In this document: piece after piece, positions 55,128 to 64,000 of the stretch | Numbering within the stretch: position 1 is the stretch's first letter | How the letters are laid out: every line of letters starts with the position of its first letter | Assembly: GCA_963731625.1 (NCBI GenBank) | Contig: CAVSWH010000015.1 | Location: 62,001-126,000, forward strand | DNA from: PALSA-555 sp963731625 | GTDB lineage: Bacteria; Actinomycetota; Acidimicrobiia; IMCC26256; PALSA-555 | Length of the DNA: 64,000 nt | Direction of reading: 5' to 3' | Made by a program: the position numbers and the translations under genes | Notes under the pieces: model-generated | Told to the model about the DNA's origin: nothing | The model's database searches: none | The model's input: the letters and a program-made list of their open reading frames with translations, nothing else

Positions 55128-55565
55128 ATGGTCGCCGCCGACGCCGACGCGGTGCGCGCCAGGCTCGGGCGCGAGCCCGACGCCGCCTTCGACGTCGTGG
55201 TGCGCGATGTCGACGGCGCGCCGGTCGTGTTGCGCAACGCCCCCCTCACGGCGGACGGCGTGCCCATGCCGACCCGGTACTGGCTCTGCGATCCGGCCCT
55301 CAACCGGCGGGTGGCGCGGCTGGAGGCCGCGGGGGGCGTCCGCACCGCCGGGACGGTCGTCGACCCGACGGCCCTCGCCCGCGCCCACGCGGTGTACGCC
55401 GCGGAGCGGGACGCGGCCCTGCCCGACGACTGGGACGGCCCGCGGCCGCACGGCGGGGTGGGCGGCACCCGCACCGGCGTGAAGTGCCTGCATGCGCACT
55501 ACGCGTGGCACCTCGCCGGCGGCGACGACCCCGTCGGCGCATGGGTCGCCGACCAGCTCGCGTGA
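55128..55565 (+). CDS. DUF501 domain protein
   Basis: A 145-residue protein, always found between ftsB and ppx in actinobacteria. Conserved features visible here are PMPTRYWLCDP, the NRRVARLEAAGGV helix and the C-terminal GGVGGTRTGVKCLHAHYAWHLAGGDDPVG with its Cys/His cluster. Function unknown. Confidence 0.92.
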   Translation: MVAADADAVRARLGREPDAAFDVVVRDVDGAPVVLRNAPLTADGVPMPTRYWLCDPALNRRVARLEAAGGVRTAGTVVDPTALARAHAVYAAERDAALPDDWDGPRPHGGVGGTRTGVKCLHAHYAWHLAGGDDPVGAWVADQLA

Positions 55566-56482
55566 CCCGCGTCGCCGCCGTCGACATCGGGACCAACTCG
55601 GTCCGCCTCCTCGTGGCCGACATCACCGGCGGCCCCGATGGCCGGCTGGTGAGCCTCGACCGGCGGATGCACATCACGCGTCTCGGCGAGGGGGTCGACG
55701 CCACGCATCGCCTCGCCCCCGCGGCGATCGAGCGCACCGTGGCCGTCCTCGGCGAGTACCACGACGCGATCTCGGCCCAGGACGTCGCCGCGGTGCGAGC
55801 GACGGCGACGAGCGCGGCACGCGACGCCACGAACCGCGACGACTTCTTCGCCGCCGCGACGGAGGCGCTCCACACCCGGCCGGAGCTGCTCACCGGGGAC
55901 GAGGAGGGGCACCTCTCGTTCCACGGCGCGACCGCGGGCCTGACCGACGAGCCGCCGCCGTTCCTCGTCCTCGACATCGGCGGCGGGTCGACCGAGTTCA
56001 CGGTCGGGACGAGGACCCCCGAGGCGTCGACCTCGGTCGACGTCGGCTGCGTCCGGGTCACCGAGGCGTACCTGCACTCCGACCCGCCGACCGCCGAGGA
56101 GCTCTCCCAGGCCGTCTCGGTCGTGCGCGACGAGGTGAGCGAGGTCGCGCGCACCCTCCCCGGGCTCGACGACGTCAAGACGGCCATCGGGCTCGCGGGC
56201 ACGATCACCACCGTGGCGGCCGTCGAGCAGGGCGTGCCCTACTCGCGGGAGGCCATCCACCACTTCCGGCTCACGCGCGACGCCGCCGAGGACGTGTTCC
56301 GCACGCTCGCGCTCGAGCCCACGGCGCAGCGACGGCACAACCCCGGCCTCGAGCCGGCGCGGGTCGACACGGTCGTCGGCGGCGCAGTCGTGCTCGTGTC
56401 CGTGCTGCGCGGCCTCGAGCTCGACGAGCTGCTCGTCTCGGAGGACGACATCCTCGACGGGCTGGCGCGCAGCATCGCCTGA
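55562..56482 (+). CDS. Ppx/GppA exopolyphosphatase family protein
   Basis: A 306-residue ASKHA-fold phosphatase. VAAVDIGTNSVRLLVAD and VLDIGGGSTEFT are the two phosphate loops, and IGLAGTITTVAAVEQG is the third. It is the short actinobacterial form lacking the HD-like C-terminal domains of E. coli Ppx. GTG start overlaps the DUF501 stop. Cleaves polyphosphate or (p)ppGpp. Confidence 0.93.
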   Translation: MTRVAAVDIGTNSVRLLVADITGGPDGRLVSLDRRMHITRLGEGVDATHRLAPAAIERTVAVLGEYHDAISAQDVAAVRATATSAARDATNRDDFFAAATEALHTRPELLTGDEEGHLSFHGATAGLTDEPPPFLVLDIGGGSTEFTVGTRTPEASTSVDVGCVRVTEAYLHSDPPTAEELSQAVSVVRDEVSEVARTLPGLDDVKTAIGLAGTITTVAAVEQGVPYSREAIHHFRLTRDAAEDVFRTLALEPTAQRRHNPGLEPARVDTVVGGAVVLVSVLRGLELDELLVSEDDILDGLARSIA

Positions 56483-56527
56483 CTCGAAATCCACCACTTT
56501 CGGGCGGCGCGAGCGGACAATGCGTCG

Positions 56528-56914
56528 ATGGACGGCACGCGCCCGCCGACGCGACCCGACCCCTTCAACGCGGCCCTGCGCGCGATGAGCGCGGACGATC
56601 TGCACCGCGTGGCGGCCTCGCTGGACGCCGAGCAGATTTGCGACGAGGTCGACTGGTGGCGCGCCACGATCGCGATCGACAAGCTGCTGCGCCGCACGCG
56701 GGGCAGCCGCCGCGCCGCGCAAGCGGCGACCGACGCCGCGAAGGCGGTGCAGGAGGCCGCCGGCCGCGCCGGCATCCCGCTCCCCGACGCGGAGGTGACC
56801 CGCGTCGCGCGCGCCGCCGCGGACGTCGCCCGCGGCCTCGCTGCGGGGTCGCCCGCCCGTCCCGTCGTGGGCCTGCTCCTCGAGCACTGGGACGAGCTCG
56901 TCACGCCCGTCTAG
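56528..56914 (+). CDS. Hypothetical helical protein
   Basis: A 128-residue soluble, mostly helical protein: FNAALRAMSADDLHRVAASL, a W-W pair in CDEVDWWRATIAIDKLL, then an Ala-rich helix and VVGLLLEHWDELV. No family recognised. Codon use is like its neighbours, supporting a real gene. Confidence 0.65.
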   Translation: MDGTRPPTRPDPFNAALRAMSADDLHRVAASLDAEQICDEVDWWRATIAIDKLLRRTRGSRRAAQAATDAAKAVQEAAGRAGIPLPDAEVTRVARAAADVARGLAAGSPARPVVGLLLEHWDELVTPV

Positions 56915-57024
56915 GTCCGGGCGCGGGCACGGGCCCGCCTCGGCGCGTCGGCCCGGACGCCCGAGGACGTCGCCACGCCGGCGGCGCCGAGCGTGCGCCG
57001 GTCCGGCTCGTAGGATCGCCGCCC

Positions 57025-58119
57025 ATGCCCTGGACGGATCGGCTGCTGCTCGGGCCGGGCCCCTCGAACCCCTACCCGGAGGCGACGACGGCGCTCACGC
57101 GCCCGATGCTCGGCCACCTCGACCCCGAGTTCCTCGCGATCCTCGACGAGACGATGGAGCGGCTGCGCCTCGTCTTCCGGACGGACAACGCGCTGACGTT
57201 CCCGGTGAGCGGCACCGGGTCGGCCGGCATGGAGGCGTGCTTCGTCAACCTGCTCGAGCCGGGCGACACCGCGATCGTCGGCGTGAACGGCGTCTTCGGC
57301 GAGCGGATGTGCGAGGTGGCGCGCCGCTGCGGCGCCGAGGTCGTCCGCGTCGAGGCGCCCTGGGGCCGGACCCTCGACCCGGACGCGCTCCTCGAGGCGC
57401 AGAGCGAGCACCCCGAGGCGCGGCTGCTCGCCGTCGTGCACGCCGAGACGTCCACCGGCGCGGAGAACGACGTCGGGCCGCTCGCCGCGCTGCGCGACAC
57501 CGGCACGCTGCTCGTCGTCGACGCCGTCACGAGCCTCGGTGGGATCCCCGTCGAGGTCGACGGCTGGGGGGTCGACGCCTGCTACTCGGGCACCCAGAAG
57601 TGCCTCGGGGTCGCGCCCGGCCTTGCCCCGCTCACCTTCTCCGAGCGCGCCCGGGCCCGGGTGCGGGCCCGCTCGGCGCCTCCGCAGTCCTGGTACCTCG
57701 ACGTGACGCTCCTCGAGCGCTACGTCGCCGGCGCGCAGCGCGCCTACCACCACACGGCGCCCATCGCGATGATCCAGTCGCTGCACGCCGCGCTCGGCGC
57801 CATCCTCGACGAGGGCCTCGACGCCGTCTGGGCCCGCCACCGCCGCGTCGGCGCCCGGCTCCAGCACGAGCTGCCCCGCCTCGGATTCGGCCTGCTCGCC
57901 GAGGAGGGCCACCGCCTGCCCCAGCTGACCTCGGCGTGGCTGCCCGAAGGAGTCGACGACGCGACACTGCGGAAAGAGCTCCTCGAGACGTACGGCATCG
58001 AGGTCGGCGCCGGCCTCGGCGAGTTCGCCGGGAAGGCCTGGCGGATCGGGCTGCTCGGCCACGCGGCGCGGGACCGCAACGTGACCACGCTGCTCGGGGC
58101 GCTGCGCGACCAGCTCTAG
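57025..58119 (+). CDS. Class V aminotransferase (alanine-glyoxylate type)
   Basis: A 364-residue PLP enzyme. LLGPGPSNPYPEA at the N-terminus, VSGTGSAGMEA, VDAVTSLGGIPVEVD (Asp binding PLP) and the Schiff-base lysine in YSGTQKCLGVAPG. YHHTAPIAMIQSLH and the C-terminal RIGLLGHAA fit serine/alanine-glyoxylate aminotransferases. Its stop overlaps the convergent orn stop by 4 bases. Confidence 0.92.
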   Translation: MPWTDRLLLGPGPSNPYPEATTALTRPMLGHLDPEFLAILDETMERLRLVFRTDNALTFPVSGTGSAGMEACFVNLLEPGDTAIVGVNGVFGERMCEVARRCGAEVVRVEAPWGRTLDPDALLEAQSEHPEARLLAVVHAETSTGAENDVGPLAALRDTGTLLVVDAVTSLGGIPVEVDGWGVDACYSGTQKCLGVAPGLAPLTFSERARARVRARSAPPQSWYLDVTLLERYVAGAQRAYHHTAPIAMIQSLHAALGAILDEGLDAVWARHRRVGARLQHELPRLGFGLLAEEGHRLPQLTSAWLPEGVDDATLRKELLETYGIEVGAGLGEFAGKAWRIGLLGHAARDRNVTTLLGALRDQL

Positions 58120-58688
58120 GAGGCGGGCGCCTCGACCGGCCGCAACATCGTGTCGCGGTAGTAGGCGAGCTCGGCGATCGATTCGCGGACGTCGTCGAGC
58201 GCCCGATGTGTCTCGCGCTTGCCGGGCCGTCCCTTGTACACGTCGGGGTACCACCGGCGGCACAGCTCCTTCAGGGACGACACGTCGATGCTGCGGTAGT
58301 GCAGGAACGCGTCCAGCGCGGGGAGCTGACGGTCGAGGAACCGTCGGTCGACGCCGATCGAGTTCCCGCACAGCGGCACCTGCCCGGGCTCCGGGACGTG
58401 GCCCCGGAGGTAGGCGAGGGCCTGCTCGCCGGCCTCCTCGAGGGAGACCCGCGACCCTTCGATCTCGGTGAGGAGCCCCGACCGGGTGTGCATGGCCAGC
58501 ACCGTGTCGTTCATCTCGGCCAGCGCCTCGGGCGGCTGGTGCACGACGACGTCGATCCCGTCGTCGAGCGGCGCGAGCTGCGCGTCGGTGACGAGCACCG
58601 CGACCTCGACGATCACGTGCCGCGTCACGTCGAGCCCGGTCATCTCGAGGTCGAGCCAGGCCAGTCGGCCGTCCGCGGGCAGCGCCAC
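58116..58688 (-). CDS. orn: Oligoribonuclease
   Basis: A 190-residue DEDDh exonuclease degrading 2-5 nt RNA and pGpG. LAWLDLEMTGLD (D-E), NSIGVDRRFLDRQLP (D) and the ETHRALDDVRESIAEL (H, D) complete the active site; YRSIDVSSLKELCRRWYP is typical. Confidence 0.96.
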   Translation of the reverse strand: MALPADGRLAWLDLEMTGLDVTRHVIVEVAVLVTDAQLAPLDDGIDVVVHQPPEALAEMNDTVLAMHTRSGLLTEIEGSRVSLEEAGEQALAYLRGHVPEPGQVPLCGNSIGVDRRFLDRQLPALDAFLHYRSIDVSSLKELCRRWYPDVYKGRPGKRETHRALDDVRESIAELAYYRDTMLRPVEAPAS

Positions 58689-58729
58689 GCCGGAAGCCTG
58701 ACACGCCCCGGCGCGTAACCTCGGCGTCG

Positions 58730-59338
58730 ATGGGGCGAGGCGACACGCTGCGCGGCTCCCGGGTGACCTTGCGCCCGCTGAAAGCCGCCGACTGGGAGGC
58801 CTGGCGGGATGTCCGGATCCGCAGCCGCGAGTGGCTCGAGCCCTGGGAGCCGCTCGCCGAGCCGGGCGCGCCCGACCCGATCACCGACCCGGAGGCGTTC
58901 AAGGCCCGCTGCGGCGCCTGGGAGCGCCAGCGCCACTTCGACGCCGCCTACGGCTTCGGCATCTTCCTGCGCAAGGGCGCCTTCATCGGCGAGGTGAGCC
59001 TCGGCAGCGTCCAGCGTGGCCCGTTCCAGTCCGCGAACGTCGGCTACTGGATCGACATCGAGCACGCGGGCCACGGCTACATGCCCGAGGCGGTCGCCGT
59101 CGTGCTGCGCTTCGCCTTCGACGAGCTGGCCCTCCACCGCGTGGAGGCGGCGATCGTGCCGCGCAACGCCAAGAGCCGGCGGGTCGCCGAGAAGCTCGGG
59201 CTGCGCGACGAGGGGACCGCGGAGCGGTTCCTCCAGATCCGCGGGGTCTGGGAGGACCACGTCCGCTACGGCATCACCGCCGAGGACTGGGCGATGCGCC
59301 GCGGCGAGATCGAAGCGGCGTTCCTCGTCCGACGCTGA
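58730..59338 (+). CDS. GNAT N-acetyltransferase, RimJ-like
   Basis: A 202-residue acetyltransferase. TLRPLKAADWEAW at the N-terminus; the acetyl-CoA loop region is NVGYWIDIEHAGHGYMPEAV; NAKSRRVAEKLGLRDEGTAE is the classic RimJ-type signature. Probably acetylates a protein N-terminus or small amine. Confidence 0.92.
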   Translation: MGRGDTLRGSRVTLRPLKAADWEAWRDVRIRSREWLEPWEPLAEPGAPDPITDPEAFKARCGAWERQRHFDAAYGFGIFLRKGAFIGEVSLGSVQRGPFQSANVGYWIDIEHAGHGYMPEAVAVVLRFAFDELALHRVEAAIVPRNAKSRRVAEKLGLRDEGTAERFLQIRGVWEDHVRYGITAEDWAMRRGEIEAAFLVRR

Positions 59339-59419
59339 TCGGCGCCGGCGCACCGTCGACCGGACGGCGAGCCGGCGCGCGTCGCGCCGGCCCGCTCCGC
59401 ACGCTCGGGTCAGGACGCG

Positions 59420-59713
59420 CTAGGCGCCCATCTCGTTGTGCACCTCGAAGGTGGTCTCGGTCGGCGGGCCGGGCAGCCCGTTCGGGAGGCTCGCCAGCGT
59501 CGGCAGCAGCTTCTCGTCACGGAAGCTCTCCCAGGACGCCGGCGAGTCCCAGATCGCCACGACGAGGAAGCCGTCCTCGGTCGGGCCGGCCGCGTGGTAC
59601 GACTGCCCGGCGGGCAGTCCCTTGCCGTCGTTGGGGTGCACCGCCTTCACCGTCGTGTCGTACTGCTCCTTCGTGGCGCCCTTGAAGTGGTGCGTGAGAC
59701 CGAGCTTCGCCAT
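59420..59713 (-). CDS. Small alpha/beta-barrel (ABM-like) protein
   Basis: A 97-residue protein. HHFKGATKEQYDTTVKAVHP and FLVVAIWDSPASWESFRDEKLLP give the beta-alpha-beta pattern of dimeric antibiotic-monooxygenase-like proteins; the final strand is ETTFEVHNEMG. Specific activity unknown. ATG preceded by aggagcag. Confidence 0.75.
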   Translation of the reverse strand: MAKLGLTHHFKGATKEQYDTTVKAVHPNDGKGLPAGQSYHAAGPTEDGFLVVAIWDSPASWESFRDEKLLPTLASLPNGLPGPPTETTFEVHNEMGA

Positions 59714-59839
59714 GTTCCTGCTCCTCTGATCTTCGGGGGGGCGCCCACCACGCCCATCGGCTTGTGCGTGTGTTCATAGCCCGGATCGACTGCCGTGGCG
59801 AAGCGTGGCCGAGGCGCGAGCCGACGGCCGATCGGTCGC

Positions 59840-60550
59840 TCAGCGGCGACGGGCGGCGAGCCGCTCGGCGACCCAGCCGGCCTGCAGCGACGCGGCCTGC
59901 CGCTCGAGTTCGACGGCCACGGCGGCGTCGAAGGCGAGTGCCGGCGTCTCGCGGAGCGACGCCTTCACCGACCGCGCGAGCGCGTGGGGCAGCGCGGCGA
60001 CGGGCCCGGCGAAGGCAACGGCCGCGTCGAGCACCTCCGCGTCGGGCACGCAGGCCCACGCGAGCCCGAGCTCGACGGCACGCCGTCCGTCGACGCGGGC
60101 GCCGAACAGCGCCATCGCCGCGGCGGCGTGCGGCCCGACGGCCCGGTCCAGCATCCACGTGTGCCCGCCGCCCGGGTGCAGCCCGATCGTGGCGAAGCGC
60201 GAATCGAAGCGCGCCGACTCGGCGGCGACGCGGACGTCGCAGCACAGCGCCAGGTTGAAGCCGGCTCCGACGGCCGGGCCGTTCACCGCCGCGACGGTCG
60301 GGAGGGTGCAGTCCCGCACGCGGAGGAACCCGTCGTAGATCGACCGGACGGAGCCGGCGTCGGACTCGCCGTCCCCGAGGGCCCGGAGGTTCGACGTGTC
60401 GGCGCCCGAGCAGAAGGCGGGCGGCACGCCGGTCACGACGAGCGCCCCCACGGCGTCGTCGGCCTCCGCCGCGTCGACCGCGGCGACGATCGCGTCGACC
60501 ATCGGGGCGCTCAGGGCGTTGCGGCGGGCCTCGTCGTCGAGCGTCAGCAC
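59840..60550 (-). CDS. Enoyl-CoA hydratase/isomerase family protein
   Basis: A 236-residue crotonase-fold protein. LVVTGVPPAFCSGADTSNL and VAAVNGPAVGAGFNLALCCDVRVA form the oxyanion hole; the two usual glutamates are not both present. The GTG at 60550 begins within the first strand: the frame upstream reads LHVERRDGVAV, the family's normal N-terminus, but offers no ATG, GTG or TTG before a stop. A CTG start is possible. Confidence 0.8.
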   Translation of the reverse strand: MLTLDDEARRNALSAPMVDAIVAAVDAAEADDAVGALVVTGVPPAFCSGADTSNLRALGDGESDAGSVRSIYDGFLRVRDCTLPTVAAVNGPAVGAGFNLALCCDVRVAAESARFDSRFATIGLHPGGGHTWMLDRAVGPHAAAAMALFGARVDGRRAVELGLAWACVPDAEVLDAAVAFAGPVAALPHALARSVKASLRETPALAFDAAVAVELERQAASLQAGWVAERLAARRR

Positions 60551-60587
60551 CGCGACGCCGTCGCGGCGCTCGACGTGCAGGGTGGGT

Positions 60588-61619
60588 TCAGGAGCCGTCG
60601 CGCACCACCGCCGGGGAGTGGCGGAAGAAGTTCTCCACGTCGCGCTCGTAGCGGTACTCGGTCTGGCCGACCGTGGTCTGGAGGCGCAGGGCCTTCGCGA
60701 ACGCGTCGACGGTGCCCGCCGTCGTGTACTCGTAGCGGTACCCCGCCTCCTGGAGCGCGGTGGTGTCGACCCCCCGGCCGTAGCGGAGGAGGGCGAGCAC
60801 CTCGGGGGGCAGGTCGACCAGGCCGAAGAGCCGCAGCGGCTCGGCCGCCAGGCCGGTGAGCACGGGCGGGAGCGGCACGCGCCGCTTCCCGACGACCGTG
60901 CACACCTCGCTCCAGGGCATGGTCCCGTCCCCGGCCACGTTGAAGACGCCCGGCACGTCGCGCAGCGTGGCGTACGCGATCGCCCGGGTGACGTCGTCCT
61001 CGTGCACGAACTGGAGCCGCGGGTCGAAGCCGAAGATCTCCGGCACCGCGGGGAGGCGCAGCATCCGGGCGAGCGGCGTGTCGAGGTGCTCCCCGAGGAC
61101 GTTCGCGAACCGCAGCTTGGTGACGGTCACGTGCGGGTTGTCCTCCGCGAAGTCGCCCACGACGCCCGCGACCTCGAGCAGCGACCGCTCGACGCGCGTG
61201 TGCGGCGCCTTCGTGCGTCGCATCGTCTCCCGGAAGAAGTAGGGATCCTCGAAGTTCGACCCGTAGCCGAGCGTCGAGGACTTCAGGACGACCTTGCGGA
61301 CCGTGCTCCCCGCGGCGCCGGCGGCGGCGAGCAGGTTCATCGTCCCGATCACGTTGATCTCGTGCAGGGCCTTCCCGCTGTCCTTCGTCGAGTCGACGAT
61401 GAGGTGCGTGTGCACGATCGTGTCGACCCGCGTCGCCTTCACGATGCGCTCGAGGATCGAGAACGACGAGTCGGCGCGCACGTACTCGGTCTGCTCCAGG
61501 GGCAGCACCGGCTCTCGGGTGTCGAGGGCGACGATGAGGTCGACGGCCGGATCGGTCTCGAGGATCTGCGCGAGCCGGCTCCCGAAGTACGTGCCGATGC
61601 CGGTAAGGAGGATCCGCAT
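60588..61619 (-). CDS. NAD-dependent epimerase/SDR family protein
   Basis: A 343-residue extended-SDR-like protein. LLTGIGTYFGSRLAQIL is the nucleotide loop (GxGxxxG modified), VLKSSTLGYGSN sits at the Ser region, and a YxxxK pair is not obvious. LQFVHEDDVTRAIAYA and GVFNVAGDG are usual epimerase elements. Its ATG shares a base with the acyltransferase stop (TGATG), a pairing frequent in actinobacteria. Confidence 0.88.
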   Translation of the reverse strand: MRILLTGIGTYFGSRLAQILETDPAVDLIVALDTREPVLPLEQTEYVRADSSFSILERIVKATRVDTIVHTHLIVDSTKDSGKALHEINVIGTMNLLAAAGAAGSTVRKVVLKSSTLGYGSNFEDPYFFRETMRRTKAPHTRVERSLLEVAGVVGDFAEDNPHVTVTKLRFANVLGEHLDTPLARMLRLPAVPEIFGFDPRLQFVHEDDVTRAIAYATLRDVPGVFNVAGDGTMPWSEVCTVVGKRRVPLPPVLTGLAAEPLRLFGLVDLPPEVLALLRYGRGVDTTALQEAGYRYEYTTAGTVDAFAKALRLQTTVGQTEYRYERDVENFFRHSPAVVRDGS

Positions 61620-62554
61620 CAGCCGAACCAGACGCTGCGGCGGTCGCGCAGCCCGTCGTAGAGGGCGTCTTGGATCGACGCCCGGATGCGGTCCGACACT
61701 TCCATGACGACACTGCGGTTGTAGCGCTCCTGGTTCGGCGCGACGTCGAGGTGCACCGGCGGCAGCACCCGGATGCGAATCTTGGCCGGCAGCGGGACGA
61801 CGAGCCCGAGGACCGGCCCGAACACGAACTGGTTCGCCGTCACGGGGAAGTACGGGATGTTCAGGAGCTTGGCGAGGAAGGCGTTCTTGTAGATGACCGG
61901 CATCGCCTCCTCGTTGCCCACGATCGCGAGCGGGACGATGGGCACGCCGGCGCGCATGGCGATCTCCACGAAGCCGCCCCGCCCGAAGCGGCGCAGCTGG
62001 TAGCGCTCCCGCGCCAGCTTCCCGGTGGCCTTCGTGCCCTCCGGGAACGCGAGCGCGAGCTGCTGCTCATCGTGGAGGAGGCGGTACGCGTTGTCGGGAT
62101 GCGCCGGGAGCCCCCCGGTGCGAGACCACAGCGTCCCGACGACCGGCAGCGCGCGGAACAGGTTGTCGGCCATCCCGTACACCGGGCGCCCAAGCTCCGT
62201 CTCGATCCCGTGCATGATCACCGGCGCGTCGGACGGGATCGCGCCCGCGTGGTTGCCGACCAGCAGCGCGCCGCCCTCCCGGGGGACGTGCTCGAGACCC
62301 TCCCACTCGACCCGGAACCAGCGCCGGTACACGGGGTCGTAGAGCCGACGGGCGAGCACGCGCATCCGCTCGCTGCGGCCCCACCCGTCGACGTCGCCGG
62401 GGCGCAGCCCGTCGTCGTCCGGCGTGTGGGGCACCGGCACCAGCTCGCCACCGCCGACGGCGGGCCCGCCCAGCACCTCGCCGGCGGCGAGCGGGCGGTC
62501 AGCGGGGACGGGTGCCACCAGGCCATGGAAGTCCTGGCCCCGGGAGCCGGGCAA
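61619..62554 (-). CDS. Lysophospholipid acyltransferase family protein
   Basis: A 311-residue PlsC-like acyltransferase. VGNHAGAIPSDAPVI is the catalytic His/Asp motif in the spacing used by this subfamily, LAFPEGTKATGK is block III and GVPIVPLAIVGNEEAMP block IV. A ~75-residue Pro/Gly-rich N-terminus precedes it, so a later start (near 62360) is possible. Likely acylates a glycerophospholipid. Confidence 0.88.
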   Translation of the reverse strand: MPGSRGQDFHGLVAPVPADRPLAAGEVLGGPAVGGGELVPVPHTPDDDGLRPGDVDGWGRSERMRVLARRLYDPVYRRWFRVEWEGLEHVPREGGALLVGNHAGAIPSDAPVIMHGIETELGRPVYGMADNLFRALPVVGTLWSRTGGLPAHPDNAYRLLHDEQQLALAFPEGTKATGKLARERYQLRRFGRGGFVEIAMRAGVPIVPLAIVGNEEAMPVIYKNAFLAKLLNIPYFPVTANQFVFGPVLGLVVPLPAKIRIRVLPPVHLDVAPNQERYNRSVVMEVSDRIRASIQDALYDGLRDRRSVWFG

Positions 62555-62669
62555 CCCGGACGGGGGAGGGGATGCCGAGCGACCCTCGTGGGCGCACCCC
62601 GCTCCTCGCCTCGTCCCGACGGCCTCCCCGGCGGAAGGCCATCATCGCGGCGCAGCAGGAGGTGCGGCG

Positions 62670-63599
62670 ATGGCGATGTCCCGGGTCATCAGCATCGACG
62701 GCGGAGGGGTCCGCGGCGTCGTCCCGGTCATCGTGCTCCAGCGGCTCACCCAGGAGCCGGGCCTGGGCGACCTCCTCGCGACGACCGACCTCTTCGCGGG
62801 GACCTCGACGGGTGGCCTCATCGCGCTGGCGCTCGCCGCCGATCTCGGGCTGCCCGCGATCCTCGACCTCTACGAGCAGCGGGCAGCGACGATCTTCCAC
62901 AAGACGCTCCTCCACCAGGTCCTCGACCTCGACAACCTCATCGGCGCCACCTACCGGCTCGAAAACCTGCGGGGTCAGCTCCACGAGGTGTTCGGCGAGC
63001 GCCGCCTCGCCGACCTGCACCGCCGTGTGCTCGTGGCCGCGTTCCACCTCGACAACGGGGCGCCGGACCCCGCCCAGCGCACGTGGAAGCCCAAGCTCTT
63101 CCACAACTTCCCGGGTGAGGACTCCGATGGCGCGCGGCTCGTGTACGAGGTCAGCACCTACACCGCCGCGGCACCCACCTACTTCCCGACCGCCGACGGG
63201 TTCGTCGACGGGGGCGTGTTCGCCACCAACCCGTCGATGTGCGCGGTCGCCCAGACCCAGGACCCGCGGAACGACGCCCGCGACCGGGGCGACCTGGCGC
63301 AGCTCGTGCTGCTCTCGCTCGGGACGGGGCATGCGTTGCAGTACATCGAGGGATCGCACGACTGGGGCCAGCTGCAGTGGGTGCGGCGCCTCATCGACCT
63401 GATGCTCGACGGGGTCAACGGGATCGCCGACTACCAGTGCCGTCACTTGCTCCACGACCGCTACTACCGGTTCGCGCCCACGTTCGAGCCCGGCGTCACG
63501 ATCGGGCAGGACGCCGTCGACCAGATTCCGTTCCTCGTCGACTACGCGCGTGGCCTCGACCTGACCGCGCTCATCGAGTGGCTCACCGAGCGGTGGTGA
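62670..63599 (+). CDS. Patatin-like phospholipase
   Basis: A 309-residue lipid acyl hydrolase. The oxyanion loop SIDGGGVRGVVPVIVL, nucleophile serine in FAGTSTGGLIALAL and the catalytic Asp in FVDGGVFATNPS are all present. The ATG at 62670 has AGGAGG upstream (62657-62662). Cytoplasmic; substrate unknown. Divergent from the acyltransferase, suggesting shared lipid turnover. Confidence 0.92.
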   Translation: MAMSRVISIDGGGVRGVVPVIVLQRLTQEPGLGDLLATTDLFAGTSTGGLIALALAADLGLPAILDLYEQRAATIFHKTLLHQVLDLDNLIGATYRLENLRGQLHEVFGERRLADLHRRVLVAAFHLDNGAPDPAQRTWKPKLFHNFPGEDSDGARLVYEVSTYTAAAPTYFPTADGFVDGGVFATNPSMCAVAQTQDPRNDARDRGDLAQLVLLSLGTGHALQYIEGSHDWGQLQWVRRLIDLMLDGVNGIADYQCRHLLHDRYYRFAPTFEPGVTIGQDAVDQIPFLVDYARGLDLTALIEWLTERW

Positions 63600-63678
63600 G
63601 CCGGCCGGGGGCGTGGACGGACGGCGGCGGCGCCGGGCCACTCCCCGAGCGTCACACCTCGGCGCGACCCTGCAACGG

Positions 63679-64000
63679 ATGGGCGGAGACCCTCGATCCC
63701 ACAGCGCCGCCACGGCGCTCCAGTTCGCGCAGACCGCGCGGCGCCTCGGCGCGGCCGCCCGCGCCGAGGGGCTGACCGTCCCCGCCTTCCGATCGCCCCC
63801 CCGGCTCCGCGGTGCCGTGCGCACCGTGCGCCACTACCCGGGCGGGGCGCTCATCTCGGTCGTGCGCCGTGACCGCTCCCTGGCGGACGTCACCACCGAC
63901 ATGGTCGAAGGCGTCGTGCGGGCCAACCGCCTCGCCGGCGACGCCGCCGGTCGGGCCCGCGCCGCGCTGCTTGCCGCGGCGCGCGAGACCCCCTCGGAGG
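63679..64000 (+). CDS. Hypothetical protein, partial
   Basis: A frame open to the right edge from an ATG at 63679: at least 107 residues, beginning MGGDPRSHSAATALQFAQ and then LRGAVRTVRHYPGGALISVV. A helix-rich basic N-terminus leads to a beta hairpin and an Ala/Arg helix. Codon bias supports coding. No family recognised. Confidence 0.55.
   Translation, partial: MGGDPRSHSAATALQFAQTARRLGAAARAEGLTVPAFRSPPRLRGAVRTVRHYPGGALISVVRRDRSLADVTTDMVEGVVRANRLAGDAAGRARAALLAAARETPSE

Overview
The window is GC-rich chromosomal DNA from an actinomycetota-type bacterium, most likely of the class Acidimicrobiia. The evidence is the very high GC with strong third-position bias, many GTG starts, and 4-base ATGA/GTGA overlaps. 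It also carries an Rpf-type resuscitation factor, an F420-type LLM oxidoreductase and the tiny ribosomal proteins bL37 and bS22. The gene order rsmI-metG-tatD-rpf-rsmA-ispE / tRNA-Gln-glmU-prs-rplY-pth / mfd-mazG-eno-ftsB-DUF501-ppx is the housekeeping order typical of actinobacteria. No phage, insertion sequence or CRISPR array was seen.

Layout. 1-9.2 kb: the start of a methyltransferase, a collapsed ABC transporter remnant, a NifU-type protein, an ArsP-like permease, a polysaccharide deacetylase, an NRAMP-family transporter, and a copper-handling group (zf-HC2 protein, CopC-CopD fusion, divergent YcnI). 9.2-13.6 kb: a MarR regulator divergent from a DrrAB-type ABC exporter, a Coq4-like protein and a TauD-type dioxygenase. 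13.6-17.6 kb: MurD coupled to a sulfatase, and an aldo/keto reductase. 17.9-19.6 kb: a PIG-L deacetylase and an LLM oxidoreductase. 19.6-23.4 kb: a minus-strand operon of serC, a thioredoxin-fold protein, a UGSC-family selenoprotein with an in-frame TGA, and a NIPSNAP-like protein. 23.5-27.5 kb: a YedYZ-like molybdoenzyme/cytochrome b pair and an MBOAT/SGNH acylation pair. 27.6-32.2 kb: a thioesterase, an Rrf2-regulated operon, bL37, a subtilase lipoprotein and a SnoaL-like protein.

32.2-56.5 kb is the conserved housekeeping block, starting with a YchF-like protein that has lost its GTP-binding motifs. mfd carries a one-base frameshift near its 3' end. 56.5-64 kb holds a small unknown protein, a class V aminotransferase, oligoribonuclease, an acetyltransferase, enoyl-CoA hydratase, a lipid-related epimerase/acyltransferase pair, a patatin-like lipase, and the start of an unknown gene.

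The most notable item is the selenoprotein cassette at 20.3-22.3 kb. The TGA at 20577-20579 sits exactly at the U of a U-G-S-C motif. It is followed 3 bases later by a perfect 8-bp hairpin, and the upstream partner, overlapping by 4 bp, has a CPTC thioredoxin-like N-terminus.
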